Source: Sarcocystis neurona (Eukaryota; Apicomplexa; Conoidasida; Eucoccidiorida; Sarcocystidae). From it: 64,000 nucleotides of DNA. Below the pieces are notes generated by a model that saw nothing but the letters and a program-made list of their open reading frames with translations, did no database searches and was not told the origin of the DNA. The stretch spans positions 211,496 to 275,495 of the forward strand of contig KL647332.1 in assembly GCA_000727475.1 (NCBI GenBank), in the 5' to 3' direction. Positions 1 through 11,500 of the stretch are shown here, piece after piece. The position numbers and the translations under genes were made by a program. Each line of letters starts with the position of its first letter. Position 1 is the stretch's first letter.

Positions 1-225
1 AACTCTGCAGTCAGGCACCCGCAGCGCATGTCTGTGAAATTACAACTACGTGCATGCTCGCTTTAAGTGTACATGCGCGTGACAACGATTGAGGGTTCAT
101 CGTTATTTATCCTCGTTCGTGAGGTCGAAAGCGTCGTCGGAAATCTGAGGGTTACACTAGTACCTTTACACTCCTGTCCGTCCGTCAGTGTCTGTCGATC
201 TCTTCTACTCAACCTCATGTGCAGC

Positions 226-1170
226 TCAAGCCCCGCCAGAAATGCACAGCGTCGCGCCGTATCCTATATCTTTCTGCCTCTTCATCTGTACCAGAAATGT
301 GCCCAAGGCGACCAGAGTATTTTCCGTCAATATATCAAAATGGTCGAAAAACACGCCAACAACTTGCGCGCGTTCCGCCCACGCGTTGGCTGCAAGGAAT
401 TGTATGGCTGCAAAAAGCAGGAAACCCATCCACCCCGTCACCCTGAAGATTCCGAGCGTGATGCCCATTGCCATAGCAACGGTTTGCTTTAGCCACCAGA
501 AGACACCGAGCGCCTCGTCCTGTCAATGCCAACAGAAAAACAGATTGACTCAATCACTTGGTTTATACTTGGAAGTCAGTGATTAGACGTTTCTGCGTGT
601 ACAGTTTATGGAGTTACGGCAGAGAGTCAGGTCATCAGTCTACTGTTCCCTGGCTTCAGGAACACCTAGTTTCGCGAAGAACCCCTTTCTGCGCATACGC
701 AGATACAAGGTTAGGTCCACACATGTACACTGCGGAGACGTACAGATATGTCACTTCGTCACTTACTGCACACAGCTACTTACACACGCGTGTACAACAC
801 CTACTGCAGCCATGAGCCGGTATACAGCCCTATTCAGATCTACTTTTACCGTGTGGACGCATGCGTCCATCCCTACGTAGTCGCTGTATCGTGGGATAGT
901 GACACAGCGGAGGGCTGACGGGGACGCCTTGTCAGTTAAAGGTCTGAATATCTTTAAAAATTCTACCTTGTGCCACTCGACGTAGTTTCCTGGTGCCAAC
1001 GCCTTCTTTAACAGTGAAACGTCTTCCCCGTCTGCAGTTGGGGTAGCTTGTTGTTTCACAATCTTCCCTCCACGCTGCTTGTTACCACTGTTGCTGCTGC
1101 TGGCGCTGTCGCTCCGGCCCCCACTAGTGCTGATCGGGCTGCTGCTTATGCTGTCGTTGCTGTAACACAT
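226..1170 (-). CDS. RAB5IF/OPTI-like (Rab5ip family) membrane protein, two exons
   Basis: Small endoplasmic-reticulum membrane protein; in animals RAB5IF/OPTI belongs to an accessory complex for insertion of multi-pass membrane proteins (family knowledge). Exon 1 is 1170-967: ATG at 1170, a Ser-rich head, then PGNYVEWHK ending at AAG/GTAGAA. The intron is 520-966. Exon 2 starts at 519 after TTGACAG and reads DEALGVFWWLKQ, then a hydrophobic segment (GITLGIFRVTGWMGFLLF) and a second conserved block (ILTEN..VALGTFLV). The joined order, Trp/Lys then DE..L..V.W..(K/R)Q, two hydrophobic segments and an acidic-polar loop, matches the human protein; the joint is in phase 0. The frame runs to TGA at 226, but a possible donor (CTG/GTACAG) at 291-290 could instead lead to a short last exon in 1-225. 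Reading upstream of 1170 stays open, so the start is not certain. It is divergent from the giant plus-strand gene. Confidence 0.72.
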
Positions 1171-1257
1171 CTTCAAAGCCTCGTTCTTGAATGGGAGCCG
1201 CCTTGCTGCCGCGATGCCTCGTGTGAACAGATCCGTGGGCAGTGCAGCGGAAGCCAC

Positions 1258-3027
1258 CGTGTGCAGGAAGGATGACGGCTATTCGGCTGCTCTTCGAGGA
1301 GATGTCTGCCAGTGCTTTTGCCCTCTTCAGGATATCTGCGAAAGTTGAAATATCTCCCCACAACTTGACCGGCGAAAGGGACTTCCTGGTAAGGCCGCTC
1401 ACACAGTGGATACTTGCATCAACAGCGTGCAAGCAAGCAAAAGTGCTACCATAGCCCTGGCATGCGTGCCACCTGCAGATGCGGACGCAGCGGCTGTGTG
1501 CGGTGTCGTTCCGACTGCGGTTGTTGCAGTTGCGTCTCAAAGAAAATCCAAAAATCTTGGCGGATATTTATACACCGAGATAATGACCCCCGAGAGCCAC
1601 AGTGCCCCGCCGTGAATGACACACATATACGTGTACGAAAGACTAAGATTAGCTCGCGTCCCCCCACAGGGGGAAACCGCATGCAAAAGATTACTTACTC
1701 AGGATCGGTGGTTCACAGACAATTTCAGACGCCGGCGCACACTGTAACAATTGCAAACATTCTCTTCTGCACAGGTGTTCTGCGTGTGTGTGCTTATGCA
1801 GCCGACTCTGTGTGTGATAATCGCAAACATTTATCGACGCACAAGCAGTCTGCCTGTACAAGCGTCTGCATGGTTTTGCAGTACGCCCCTTTTCCCCCTT
1901 TCCCCAGCGCATTACTTGCGCAAGTAGCCGATGCTAGTAAATCATCTACACATCTGTTCATATATGAAGAGATACGTTTCTCTAGCTCGACCTTTAATAT
2001 ATAGGCGGTTTACAAACACAGGCCTCCGTGTGAAGCGACAGTCGCCGCTGCTGGTGGGGACACGCTTGGGTGTACATATTTTGCCAACTGACACGTGCGT
2101 GTTGCGGGACTGAAGGTCTGCTCTACGTAAATCCTGCCAGCGTTGGGATACGCAAATACGTTTGTAGACGGCGTGCGTGAGCGTACACATGCAAATGCGC
2201 TATGCGAGGGCAGATACGTAGTGCTGTTGCACGTGTGTATCTTCGGCGAACACGAGAAGGAACGCGACTGCGCGTTGGCTACCGCCAAAAACACTGTGGA
2301 CGTAACAATGCAGGGCCCTGCGAGCGGAATCCAGCTCTGAAGTCTACTGAGACGTGCAGCCTCTGTGTGTGTATCTACAAATATGTATCTGTATGGAGGT
2401 ACATTGTTGTCTCTCTGCTGTCAGCGCCGTCGAGCTCGCAGGTCTCGTTGGCATATCTCGTACAACTGGCGCAAGTGTAGCTGTCCACGCCATACACAAC
2501 AGTGGTGCGCAGTCACTGAGGTGGTGCACGGTTGCCGCGAATACACAGGTCTATCCCAGGAATACTGGGTGCGCGAGTGTGGGTACTCAAGGCAGCTTTT
2601 TCAAAAAGGTGCTGCGTGGTGAATGGGCAAATCTTGTAACGCAGCGGCCACCAGAGTTGACAACACCGGAGTTGAGTCTCCTTCTGCTTACTTGGGTACG
2701 CTCCACAGCTGATGTTGACCTTACAGGTCGTGTTAGTCAGAGATTAATGTTTACCATCAACGTGTTCGATTTACCGCTTCTAGCTTAATAATGTCCCATT
2801 TGCTATCTTTCGCCTCCAGGACGCAAGTGGAGCAGCTTACGTTTCATATTGGGGGCTTTAGCAACGAGTCAGGGAGATCCGCGTAGTTTTGATTAGCATT
2901 CAGCGTGTTATACGTTACAATTCTACTGCGTGCTACAGGAGAGACAATATTACATGGGTAGGTGTTTATTTTCCATTTCTTAAGACCACCGTGGCACCAC
3001 GGCGCTCTACAATTTTGCAGCGTCATA
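1258..3027. other. intergenic stretch, no supported gene
   Basis: Several overlapping frames are open (the longest is 1414-2004, plus strand). None shows a recognisable motif, start context or consistent splice pattern, and composition does not differ from intergenic DNA nearby. It contains GT/CA-rich patches around 1780-1800 and 2360-2400. It probably holds the promoter of the minus-strand Rab5ip-family gene at its left edge. Confidence 0.5.
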
Positions 3028-3094
3028 TTATCTATGCTGATCATCTTCGAGCCTGTCTCGGACGTACGAGAGACTTCCCACTGGATAGGAATGT

Positions 3095-3440
3095 CCATTG
3101 ATACCAGTGATAGCTGTAACGAAGAACGCGCTACATTTTCCATCGGTATCCTTCCCTTGAGCGAACCAGAGAACGAACTGCTGCTCCGCGCTGCACGTTT
3201 TCGAAACGCCGATGGCAGCTGTGACGAAGACTGCTCTTAAAAGATTAGCACCCTCCCCTTGTGCGAACCACAGGACGCGAGGCTGTCCGCGGTGCACACA
3301 CATTTTCGAAACGCCGATAGCAGCTGTGGTGGAGAATGGCCTACAAAAATTAACATCATTCCACTGGGCGAACAAGACAGCGCAGCGCGACTCCGCGCCG
3401 CAGGCAGGTGTTGCGCCCATACCACACGTAACTGTACGAC
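3095..3440 (-). repeat. degenerate tandem repeat, three units of about 105 bp, open on the minus strand
   Basis: Three successive copies share the block ttttcgaaacgccgatRgc followed by a GAGCGAACCA-like block (CGAACCAGAG, CGAACCACAG, CGAACAAGAC). On the minus strand the frame 3510-3028 stays open through all three units and repeats a peptide of about 35 residues containing (V/L)LWFAQG and TAAIGVSK. The units are clearly diverged, yet the frame is kept, so this could be a coding repeat, an old retroelement fragment or chance. I do not recognise the family. Confidence 0.6.
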
Positions 3441-3510
3441 AACCTTGCTTCTCCATGGCACGTCCCACGTCGCCAAGCTTTGGCGCTCGAAACCCCCCTT
3501 TTTCGTCCAA

Positions 3511-5257
3511 GTGGCTTTAGCGCTCAGAGGTTTGCGAGCGGACACGAATTAATTCCTGTGGGTGCAAATCTACGGGGACAGAACACTACAGAAGACCTCA
3601 ACACCCTGGGCTACCGGCGCTGTTAACGAGGAAAAGACACAGGAAGTTAACCTGGGTGCGAAGGGCTCAAAGTAAGCATGTGCAGCTTAAAGCACAACGC
3701 ACGTCGCGCTCGTATTAGGCCGTCTTCTTAGAAACGAAAGTACCAGTTCTTTCGGCGGTCACCATACAATATCTACGAATTCTCTCTATGATGAAGCATG
3801 AAACATTTCATCCGGATTGGGGTCTTTTTCTTCTGCAGCATAGTCCTGCCTTGAGTAGCGTATCGGTGCCGCCAGTAGAAAAACAATTGTGACCAAATAC
3901 TTGTCGTAGAATCTTGCTGTGCCTCTTGTTGGACAATACAATTCAATCTCGGATAAGAAGAGGGGAACCAAGGAATGTCTGTTCTGTACTCGTCAGCGGA
4001 CCATATCCAGGTATGTAATTTGTGATGATGAACTCGCGAGAGTGACATCTAAGCTGTCGTGCTAACTGTAGGGAGCGGGTACCTATTTGTGGTGACGTAG
4101 CCGTGCGCCGAAATGTGCTGGGACGAGAGCCATTTTGTGTTCGTGGCCTCACGCCTTATTGTCTTTTTACGATTTAAAAGACGAAGTCCGACTAAGTCAT
4201 GACAGGTTTAAGTGTAGAGTGCTAAGAAACTCCAGACCGGTGGTCTCAGTGTGTCTGTATGTTGAACCACACCACGCACCACACGGGATCCTCACAGTCA
4301 GTGCCTTTGCGTTCGAAGAACGCTTCCGGTGTGCGGCGAGCATGATTATACGGAGTAATCGCAGAATAGAATGCAGACGTACGTCGGACCCGCGTACCGC
4401 TCCCCCAGCCGGCTTTCATGTGGAAAAGTTGATCCGGAGACAGTGCGCACCGTTCGTTCGCTCATAATTTTTACAACGCGACTCTGCCCCAGTGGCGTGT
4501 CGTCCCAGGACCAGCTCGGGTAAGTCGCGTTTACTATTCGCTGTGGCTCCCGAAACGACTAGCCATCTACCACGGCGCCACAGCTGGCAGGAGACGCTTC
4601 CTCCGCGCGAGCAACGCAGGTGCTGCACGTTTTCGGCTTTCGCCTGCAGCGGAAACGGCTGCTGCGGCGTGTCGACCCCCCGGACAGGTAGCCGACAACA
4701 ATCGACACGGCCGCCTTGCGTGCGTGTGTACACACGCGGATAATCAGCTCATGTCACTGTATGGTTGCCGAGGACCCTCTCTCCGTTCGTGTCGCTCGCT
4801 GAAGCCCGTCAAGGTATCCAGTGGCTGCGTTCGGCGCCGAATCCTCTATTCTTTATCCCGTGTTCCATGCTCCGCGGCAACAGACCAGCACCTTGCAGCT
4901 CAACAAGCCTCCGGATTGTGCTGCGTTGGATCTTCGTGGTTGATGCGACATTCGCACTAGACACAATTATCTAGAAGACCATTCTCTTTGAACCATAGAC
5001 ACAATTATTTACACGAGCATTCCCTCTGAACCATTTCTTCTTCCTTGATGGTGTGGACCCTTTAAATATCCGAGAGGTCCCCCGAAACGCACTATTTTCG
5101 CAACTCTGTTCCACGACGAAACGCCCCGCTTGGTCGGTCGCGATTGCTGGGTGACGTAAGTACCAAAATCGCCGAATTCTTTTTCCTCGGCCCCTACACG
5201 TCACCATTAGTGCGGCGTGGCACGTTCAATTTTTTCTTAACTGCATACTTCTCCAAT
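3511..5257. other. intergenic / 5' region of the giant gene
   Basis: No convincing coding exon. A strong donor-like GTAAGT occurs at 5157, and a polypyrimidine tract with TTTCAG ends at 5270. Together they could form a 5'-UTR intron of about 114 bases just before an ATG at 5276. Another GTAAGT lies at 4518. Promoter elements are not recognisable by eye. Confidence 0.4.
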
Positions 5258-5577
5258 ATGAATGTTTCAGTGCGAATGCTGTGGCTCTTCGCCCTGGTCG
5301 CCTTCCTCTACGTGACCGGGTACACTCGCCCACTAATTCACGCTCAGGAACATGAGGATCGCGCAGAACAGCCATCCTTCTTCGGACGACCTTCCCTCAG
5401 CACGAGCCACCAAGAACCAGAGATGGTGGCACCGGATACGCATCAGGGCGACGTTCCCGTGACAAAGGAGGAGGACATCGACGAGGAGGAGTTTGTGGGG
5501 ACAGGAAGGATACACCACACGCGCAGCCGAACAGGAAGCCAAGTGTCGCGTAGAAGCATCACTAAAGAAGACTACGC
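5258..5577 (+). CDS. exon 1: signal peptide and acidic region
   Basis: ATG at 5258 (or in frame at 5276, just after a possible 3' splice site TTTCAG at 5265-5270) starts a hydrophobic signal peptide containing MLWLFALVAFLYVTGY. The region after it is polar and acidic, with a KEEDIDEEE run, then TGSQVSRR. The exon is open to a stop at 5708, but the donor GTACGT at 5578 leaves phase 2, which exactly fits the acceptor at 6050-6051. The layout (signal peptide, acidic stretch, then a TM helix in the next exon) resembles small secreted dense-granule-type proteins of coccidia. That is a resemblance of layout, not of sequence. Confidence 0.65.
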
Positions 5578-8500
5578 GTACGTTCCTAACCAGACAGAGT
5601 CGCCTGATGAAAATGCGCAGCCTGCCACTACACAGGTTGAACCAGGGCTCATGCCATTAAGCATATTAAGTGAAACACTGTACTTTTTGCTGTTGGAGGG
5701 AAAACAATAGTCTTGCCACTTCGTTGACGTGTGCGCGCAGAGTCTGTCATACAGTAGAACGAGTGCACGTGTATGTATTCCGTTAGTCAACACCCGACCA
5801 CATACGTACATATATATCGTCAGAATGCTCAGGATGATCACGCAGCACGGTTGCAGTACGAATCCGTCACACTTGCCTTGCGCCGCCCCCTAGTAGTCGC
5901 TGTGCTGTGCAACCCATGTCAAGCCTCATATCAAGTAGCTTGTCCATCAAAAGAAAGGGGGCAATTGCGTACGTCGCTCAGCGTAACGAGTCAGGGTCTA
6001 ACTGCACCGACTCGCTGCAGTCGCTGCGACTTATGCTGTCTTTTTGCTCAGACGCACCCCGCTGAACGTCGGCAATTATACGGCGATCATACTCGTCGCA
6101 ACTAGCGCACTAGTATCTTGGATCATCCTGACTCGTCTGTTTCGCACGACGTTGCAGACGGCAAAGGAACCCCCTGGTAAACTATTAGCAAAACCCACGC
6201 ACCAAGTACGCGTACCCACTCCTAGCGTTATGAGAGCGAGGCACTTCAGTCGTATGGAACGGGAACGTATCCGTTTCCCCAGCCAATTGTGCCCAGCTGC
6301 GCAAATCTGTTAAAGCTTTACAACTCTGACAGCAAGACCGTTCCATGGTGACTCCACTGATCTGGTGCTCTGGCGCCTCACTTGCCTCTCTACAGTAGTC
6401 CCCGAGTTTTCCTTATTTCTGCGAGTAGTTCTTTCGCCGGTGAGCTCAGCGATGCACCCCGATCAGAGAAAATATCAGCCTGCGTGAACTCTCACCCACG
6501 CGATGTCAACAATTTCATGTTCGCAAGAGTTTGGCTTTCTACCGTGGGATGTTGCAACGCTCCTATGTGTACAGCGCCGGCTTTGTTTCAAATTTTACAG
6601 GGGAAGCAGAGTAAGCTATCTTCGAGCGCCGGTCAGGCATACGAATGGATGGTGTGACTCAATCTGCAGTGTACTGGCTAAGCTGCAAGGGAATTGAACG
6701 TGCGCCTCAAAAGCGCTCCTACATTCGTTGTGGAAAGGCACAAACAAATTCACTTGCTGTTTGTTTCCTCTCTCATTCGCACTTACAGGTTGGCAGTAAG
6801 CCTCCAAGATCTCTTTAATCTTCCGTCACACACTCGGTGTGTATTACGAGATGAAGAGTCCTGTCGGTCAAGCCTGCCGACGGCGAATAGCGCAGCACAC
6901 GTTTTCGAATCACGACTCAAATCCATCTGAATAATTCACAGAAATTGTCTACGTAGAAACCTACATCTGGTTGCGGTGAGTGCGACTTTGCCACGGCATC
7001 TCCTCATGAAACCTGAAATCCCAAGGAAGTCGAAACAAGCATTTTGCGGAGCTACGCCTTGTTTTCACTGTGAGGCGCGTTGCCCTCTTCCTTTCTCGAA
7101 CAACCCTATGGATGTTGTGTCTGCGCTCAACGTATATCTAGCTAGAGCCCCTTCGTGCGGGACACGCATGCCTTTGAGTCGTTTACGCTTGAGGGTTTCA
7201 CCGTTGGCAAGCAGAGGGTGGTTCCGGATAACACTGTACCGCAGCCTGAGTTGATGCGCAGGTAGTACTGTTGTAGAACAAGTAGTTCTCCTTCCGGTGG
7301 CGGCTGTATCGACACGTGGACGGGCTGGTAGAACTAAGCGCCCGGGAGTGAAGACGGTACACCTCCGTGTTTCTAGCGTTGGGCATGCGAGTCGCACGGA
7401 CTTTGTGCACACAAGAGGGTAGAACAATGCAGACGTGTGTAGAGGACAGGACGGTACAGACGAAAGAAACTTCAGACAACGAGTGTTCCGGCTGCCCTCC
7501 CTGCCCGCCTGCATAGACGTTTAAGCCAAAGCGTGCAAGAGGCCGACAAATACACTCACCTGCGGCTACAGATGACGCCTTTAAAAGTTCGAGCCTACAG
7601 CTCCACGTCCCCGCTCATGTCGACGAGTCTGGTATATGTGATTTAGCTCAGCACTGCGGCCTGAATTCAAAAACGCATGCAGCGACTGCCACCGTCTCCA
7701 CCTTAAGAGGCCGTCGCAGCTTGTGGACGTCGCTTGATGGTTGCGCAGCAATATGGTGAGTAGAGACACTAGAACTTCAACAATGCAAAGGTGATAATAC
7801 TATCTCCAAGCACGAACGTGTGCTGGACTTTTTGTTTTGCTGTCCGCAGGAAGGGCAAGAAGTCCCTGCAGTGAGTTAAGCGCCGTTCAGCTCCAGTGCG
7901 GGTGTAACGCGACAACATTTAGGAGGCAGACTCTGCTTTCTTCAATATATCAGTGTGCACAGCTGCAAACGTTCTTAACAGGTCATGTTTCTAAAGAAAC
8001 CAGCATACTGAGTAATAATCTTGTAACTACGTGGCCGACGCAGAAGTGCAGTCTCCGTTCCAGTAGCCTCCGTGCAGCAACCTCAGTCAATTCAAGCAAC
8101 GCACACGTAGTGCACAAGTTCAAAGTTTATGCTTCGACCTATAGTACGTGACCTAACTGGTAAATGCGGAAGATGGCGTGAATTCTGCCAATTATTTCCA
8201 AACCTGCCTTTAACAGAGCGTGTCCTTCTTAGCTTCAGCTCTACCCTGCAATAATACTCGCTTCTGTACTTTTCTACGAACGTGTAGGAAACGTACTTCT
8301 CTGCAGGTAGCATCCTCAGTTTCCCATTTCCATCCGCAAATTCTGCAGTGATTCATTCTACAGTAAAATTTGGTCGTCGTTCCGTTCCCTGCAACAGCTA
8401 CTTCGGAGACGGCACTAGAGGATGAGGCAGCGTCTTCTGCCATCAATTGGATCCGAGTGCCTATGAGTCGCTTCTCTCCTCAGAGTTGTATGATATGCAA

Positions 8501-11500
8501 TAGACATTCGCTGTTTGCTTCCAACGCGCTAAGAAAGAACCCCTACAACATTGTGCCTCTCAGATTCGAAAGGGAGCAGCGAAATACTTGACTCGGAACG
8601 AGGGGGACACGACAGCAAGTCTAGGACAATAATTTTATGCAGAAGCACGTCTCCAGGCACCATCGAGACCGGTGACGCATACGGAAGGACAACAAACGAA
8701 GAAGACGATGCACTTCAGTTGTTGTCACGGTGCTCTCTGTCTGTGGCTCACTTGATTTTCGAAAACACCAGCAAGCGATTTGACCAGCCAAATAGCGTGT
8801 GTGCCTCCGGCCGCTATACTACAAGACGACTCAACGTATACTGACGTACGGGAGCTTAGAGAGCAGCATGTGGCTGAGTCGTCCGTTTGCTCGCATATTC
8901 CTCCTATATGAGGAGTCTGGGAACGGGCGCAGTTCAGCCGTTCCTGTCATCAGTCGGGGAAATCGCGAAGGCCTTGCTGATAGTACTACATGATGATGGA
9001 GACGCACAACACACTGAACATGTGTGTCTAATATCAAAGATCAGTGACCTGCCGAAAACTCCACTTCTCAGGCACTTGTGCTGGTGAACATTATGTGCGC
9101 CTGTCTTGTTTTTTGAATTATACGCAGGCCATTATTGTAAGTGCTCCAGGGGGTCCGAAATAAAGCGCGTTACACTGCATTTTCTTCCTTTCACCGAGCC
9201 TCCGTGGCACAATTCTGGGAAACTGTTGACTAGAACTGCAGAGGAAAAGATCTTTTGCTTCCAAAAACACTAAAGCCTGAGGCTGTAAGACACTCGAGCG
9301 CCTTTAAAAGAGAGTGCCGATTCCGGGACTTCTTCGCATCCACCGCTACTGTCTGACGTGGCCTACTGAGAACCGCTGTGTTCAGTTGCAGAGCAAAAGA
9401 CGTACCGCGTACAAAAATGTCACACCCAGAGACGCCAAGTACTTCGGTCGGTGCTGAAAGGCAGTGCCGCTGTCCCACCGTTTCCATTTGCATCGCGGCT
9501 CCACACCACAGCCTTGCGAGAACTGTTGTCTTGAACTCGAGGAAGATTTACTGCTTTAATAAATATTAAAGCCGTTGACTGTAAGTACCTTGATGGGTTT
9601 TGAAAAGTAGCGCCGCATCCCGCCGAGTCTCAACTACAGCGCGGCTGCATGCCACATTTTCTGAAAGCTGCTGTTCTGAGCTGCGACGAGTACCTGCTGT
9701 CCACCAAAACGGTAAAGCCGGAGGTTGTGAGTTTTTTGCATTGTTCTGGAAGAGAGCACAGCGTCGTGAACGACTCCGGTTACACCGCGGCTGCACGGCG
9801 CAGTTTGTCAAAAAATGAAGTGTTCTCAGACCGCAGAAACGTGGCTGTACTTCACCCTACTAATGTTTGTGAAACAAGCTCTGTGTGCGCTAGGGAACGA
9901 TGACAACGTGTGTCCACGCTTAGTACTTCCGTCTTATCTAGGCTTCCTGTGGCCACCGGTCACGTTTGGATGGCATAAGGACGGCCCTGATGCAATTGTT
10001 TACGCCAGTCCGATGGGTTGTCTTAAGCGCCGTGTACTACACGCTAGAGTATCTTCTGGTGCGCCTATCAAAGGCGGGGGGCGCCGCTAATTGAGAAAAT
10101 ACTAGGAAAACAGGATCTTCAGCGTCTGCGTACATATTTCAAGAAAAACATTGCGGACACGGATCCTGTTGTGGGCGGGTGTCGCGGAAGTGGCTGACAG
10201 CAAAACTGGAGCAGGGGCGTCTGCACACGTAGCAGTGCCGGAAAAGCCGCTCAAACACCTTCGTTCTTCCTAGAGAGTTCCTTCTTCCCTGGAAAGGAGT
10301 CCTTCTCTGCGCCGCTGTCCGAGCGTAGCGACGTCTGATAGCTTTCTGTCCAAGAGTTCTGATGTCTTACCGCTGCTACCTATTTAGTATAGGGACGACA
10401 CGTTTGTGCAGTGACACATTAAAACTTCCACCGGACTCGTGTGTGCCACCACAACGCCTTATCGTCCATCCGGAGATGATGCTATCATGCGTGAAACTGT
10501 TATTAGCTGGCGGTAGATACCTCGTAGGGAAACCCGACTCATGAGAGACATGGCTGCCACTGTAGGGGAAGGGATGATGCACTGCGGTAATGCTCGCACC
10601 ACTGTCGAAAGGGTCACCACGAAGAGTCCCTCAGCCCAAGAGAATGGGGGAAAAGTGCTTCTTTGTACACTACGTCTGGGTCTGTGCACAACGTCAGTTG
10701 GAATATATATTTCTGAGTGCTGCTCGTGAAATTCTTTCCTCGTTTCGAAGAACACAGTGCAGAGTAGTGCAGTCGCACCTCTGTGTCAGGCACAAGTGAA
10801 CTGGGAGGTCCCACGTGGTGAAGAGGACAACAATTGACGACAGCCGCAGACGTTCTTCCCGGTACCTCGCCCGAGACACGTCTGTTTCTACAAGCCGGCC
10901 GGGAGACATTGAGAGATTTACTGATCACGTGCACTGTAGTGGATGTTACTTCGCAGCGCACGCACGACTGCACCTTGACAATCATTCTTAACGCTTGCCA
11001 GAGCGCGCACTGCGTTTTTAAGGGGTGGGCCCGTCGACGCTGACACAAACATGGCAAGCCAAAACGGCACATTTGGACTCTGTCGCCGGGGACTCAGGAG
11101 GTGAGTTGTGCCTGATTTTTTCCAAATCTGTGAGTCGCTTCACTGGATCCGGGTATACGTATTCCACTAGTGCCGGTCGGGAGAAGAAGCAGAGCGCAAC
11201 TTACTACCTGGGGCTGTCACTCTGCTGAACAGCTGTGGGTGAACGTGCCAGTTGTCGCTCGGCTTGCTGTGGTCGACACTCTGTGGAGATAGGAAACGAC
11301 CAGAAAGAGGTCATCAAGTAACACCCAAGAACAATTTGCTGGTAGAGATAATTGCACGTGATGCTTGAGGGTGTACCGAACCCACGCGTGGCTTCGAAAC
11401 AATGCGTACAGAATACACAGTGTGAGCAGTCGTCCACCTGTAGCGCGCAATCAATGGTAGCGTTCCATCTTGCGTACACGACGTCTACTGCTGGAGATTA

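Noticed and set aside
1414..2004. 591-nt plus-strand open frame
   Set aside because: Cys/Arg-rich, no motif, no splice or start support; this length is expected by chance in a window of this size and composition.
6378..6600. ATG codons at 6451 and 6513 as possible first exons of the micro-exon gene
   Set aside because: Neither gives a good donor in a phase that fits the 10/7/7-nt exons.
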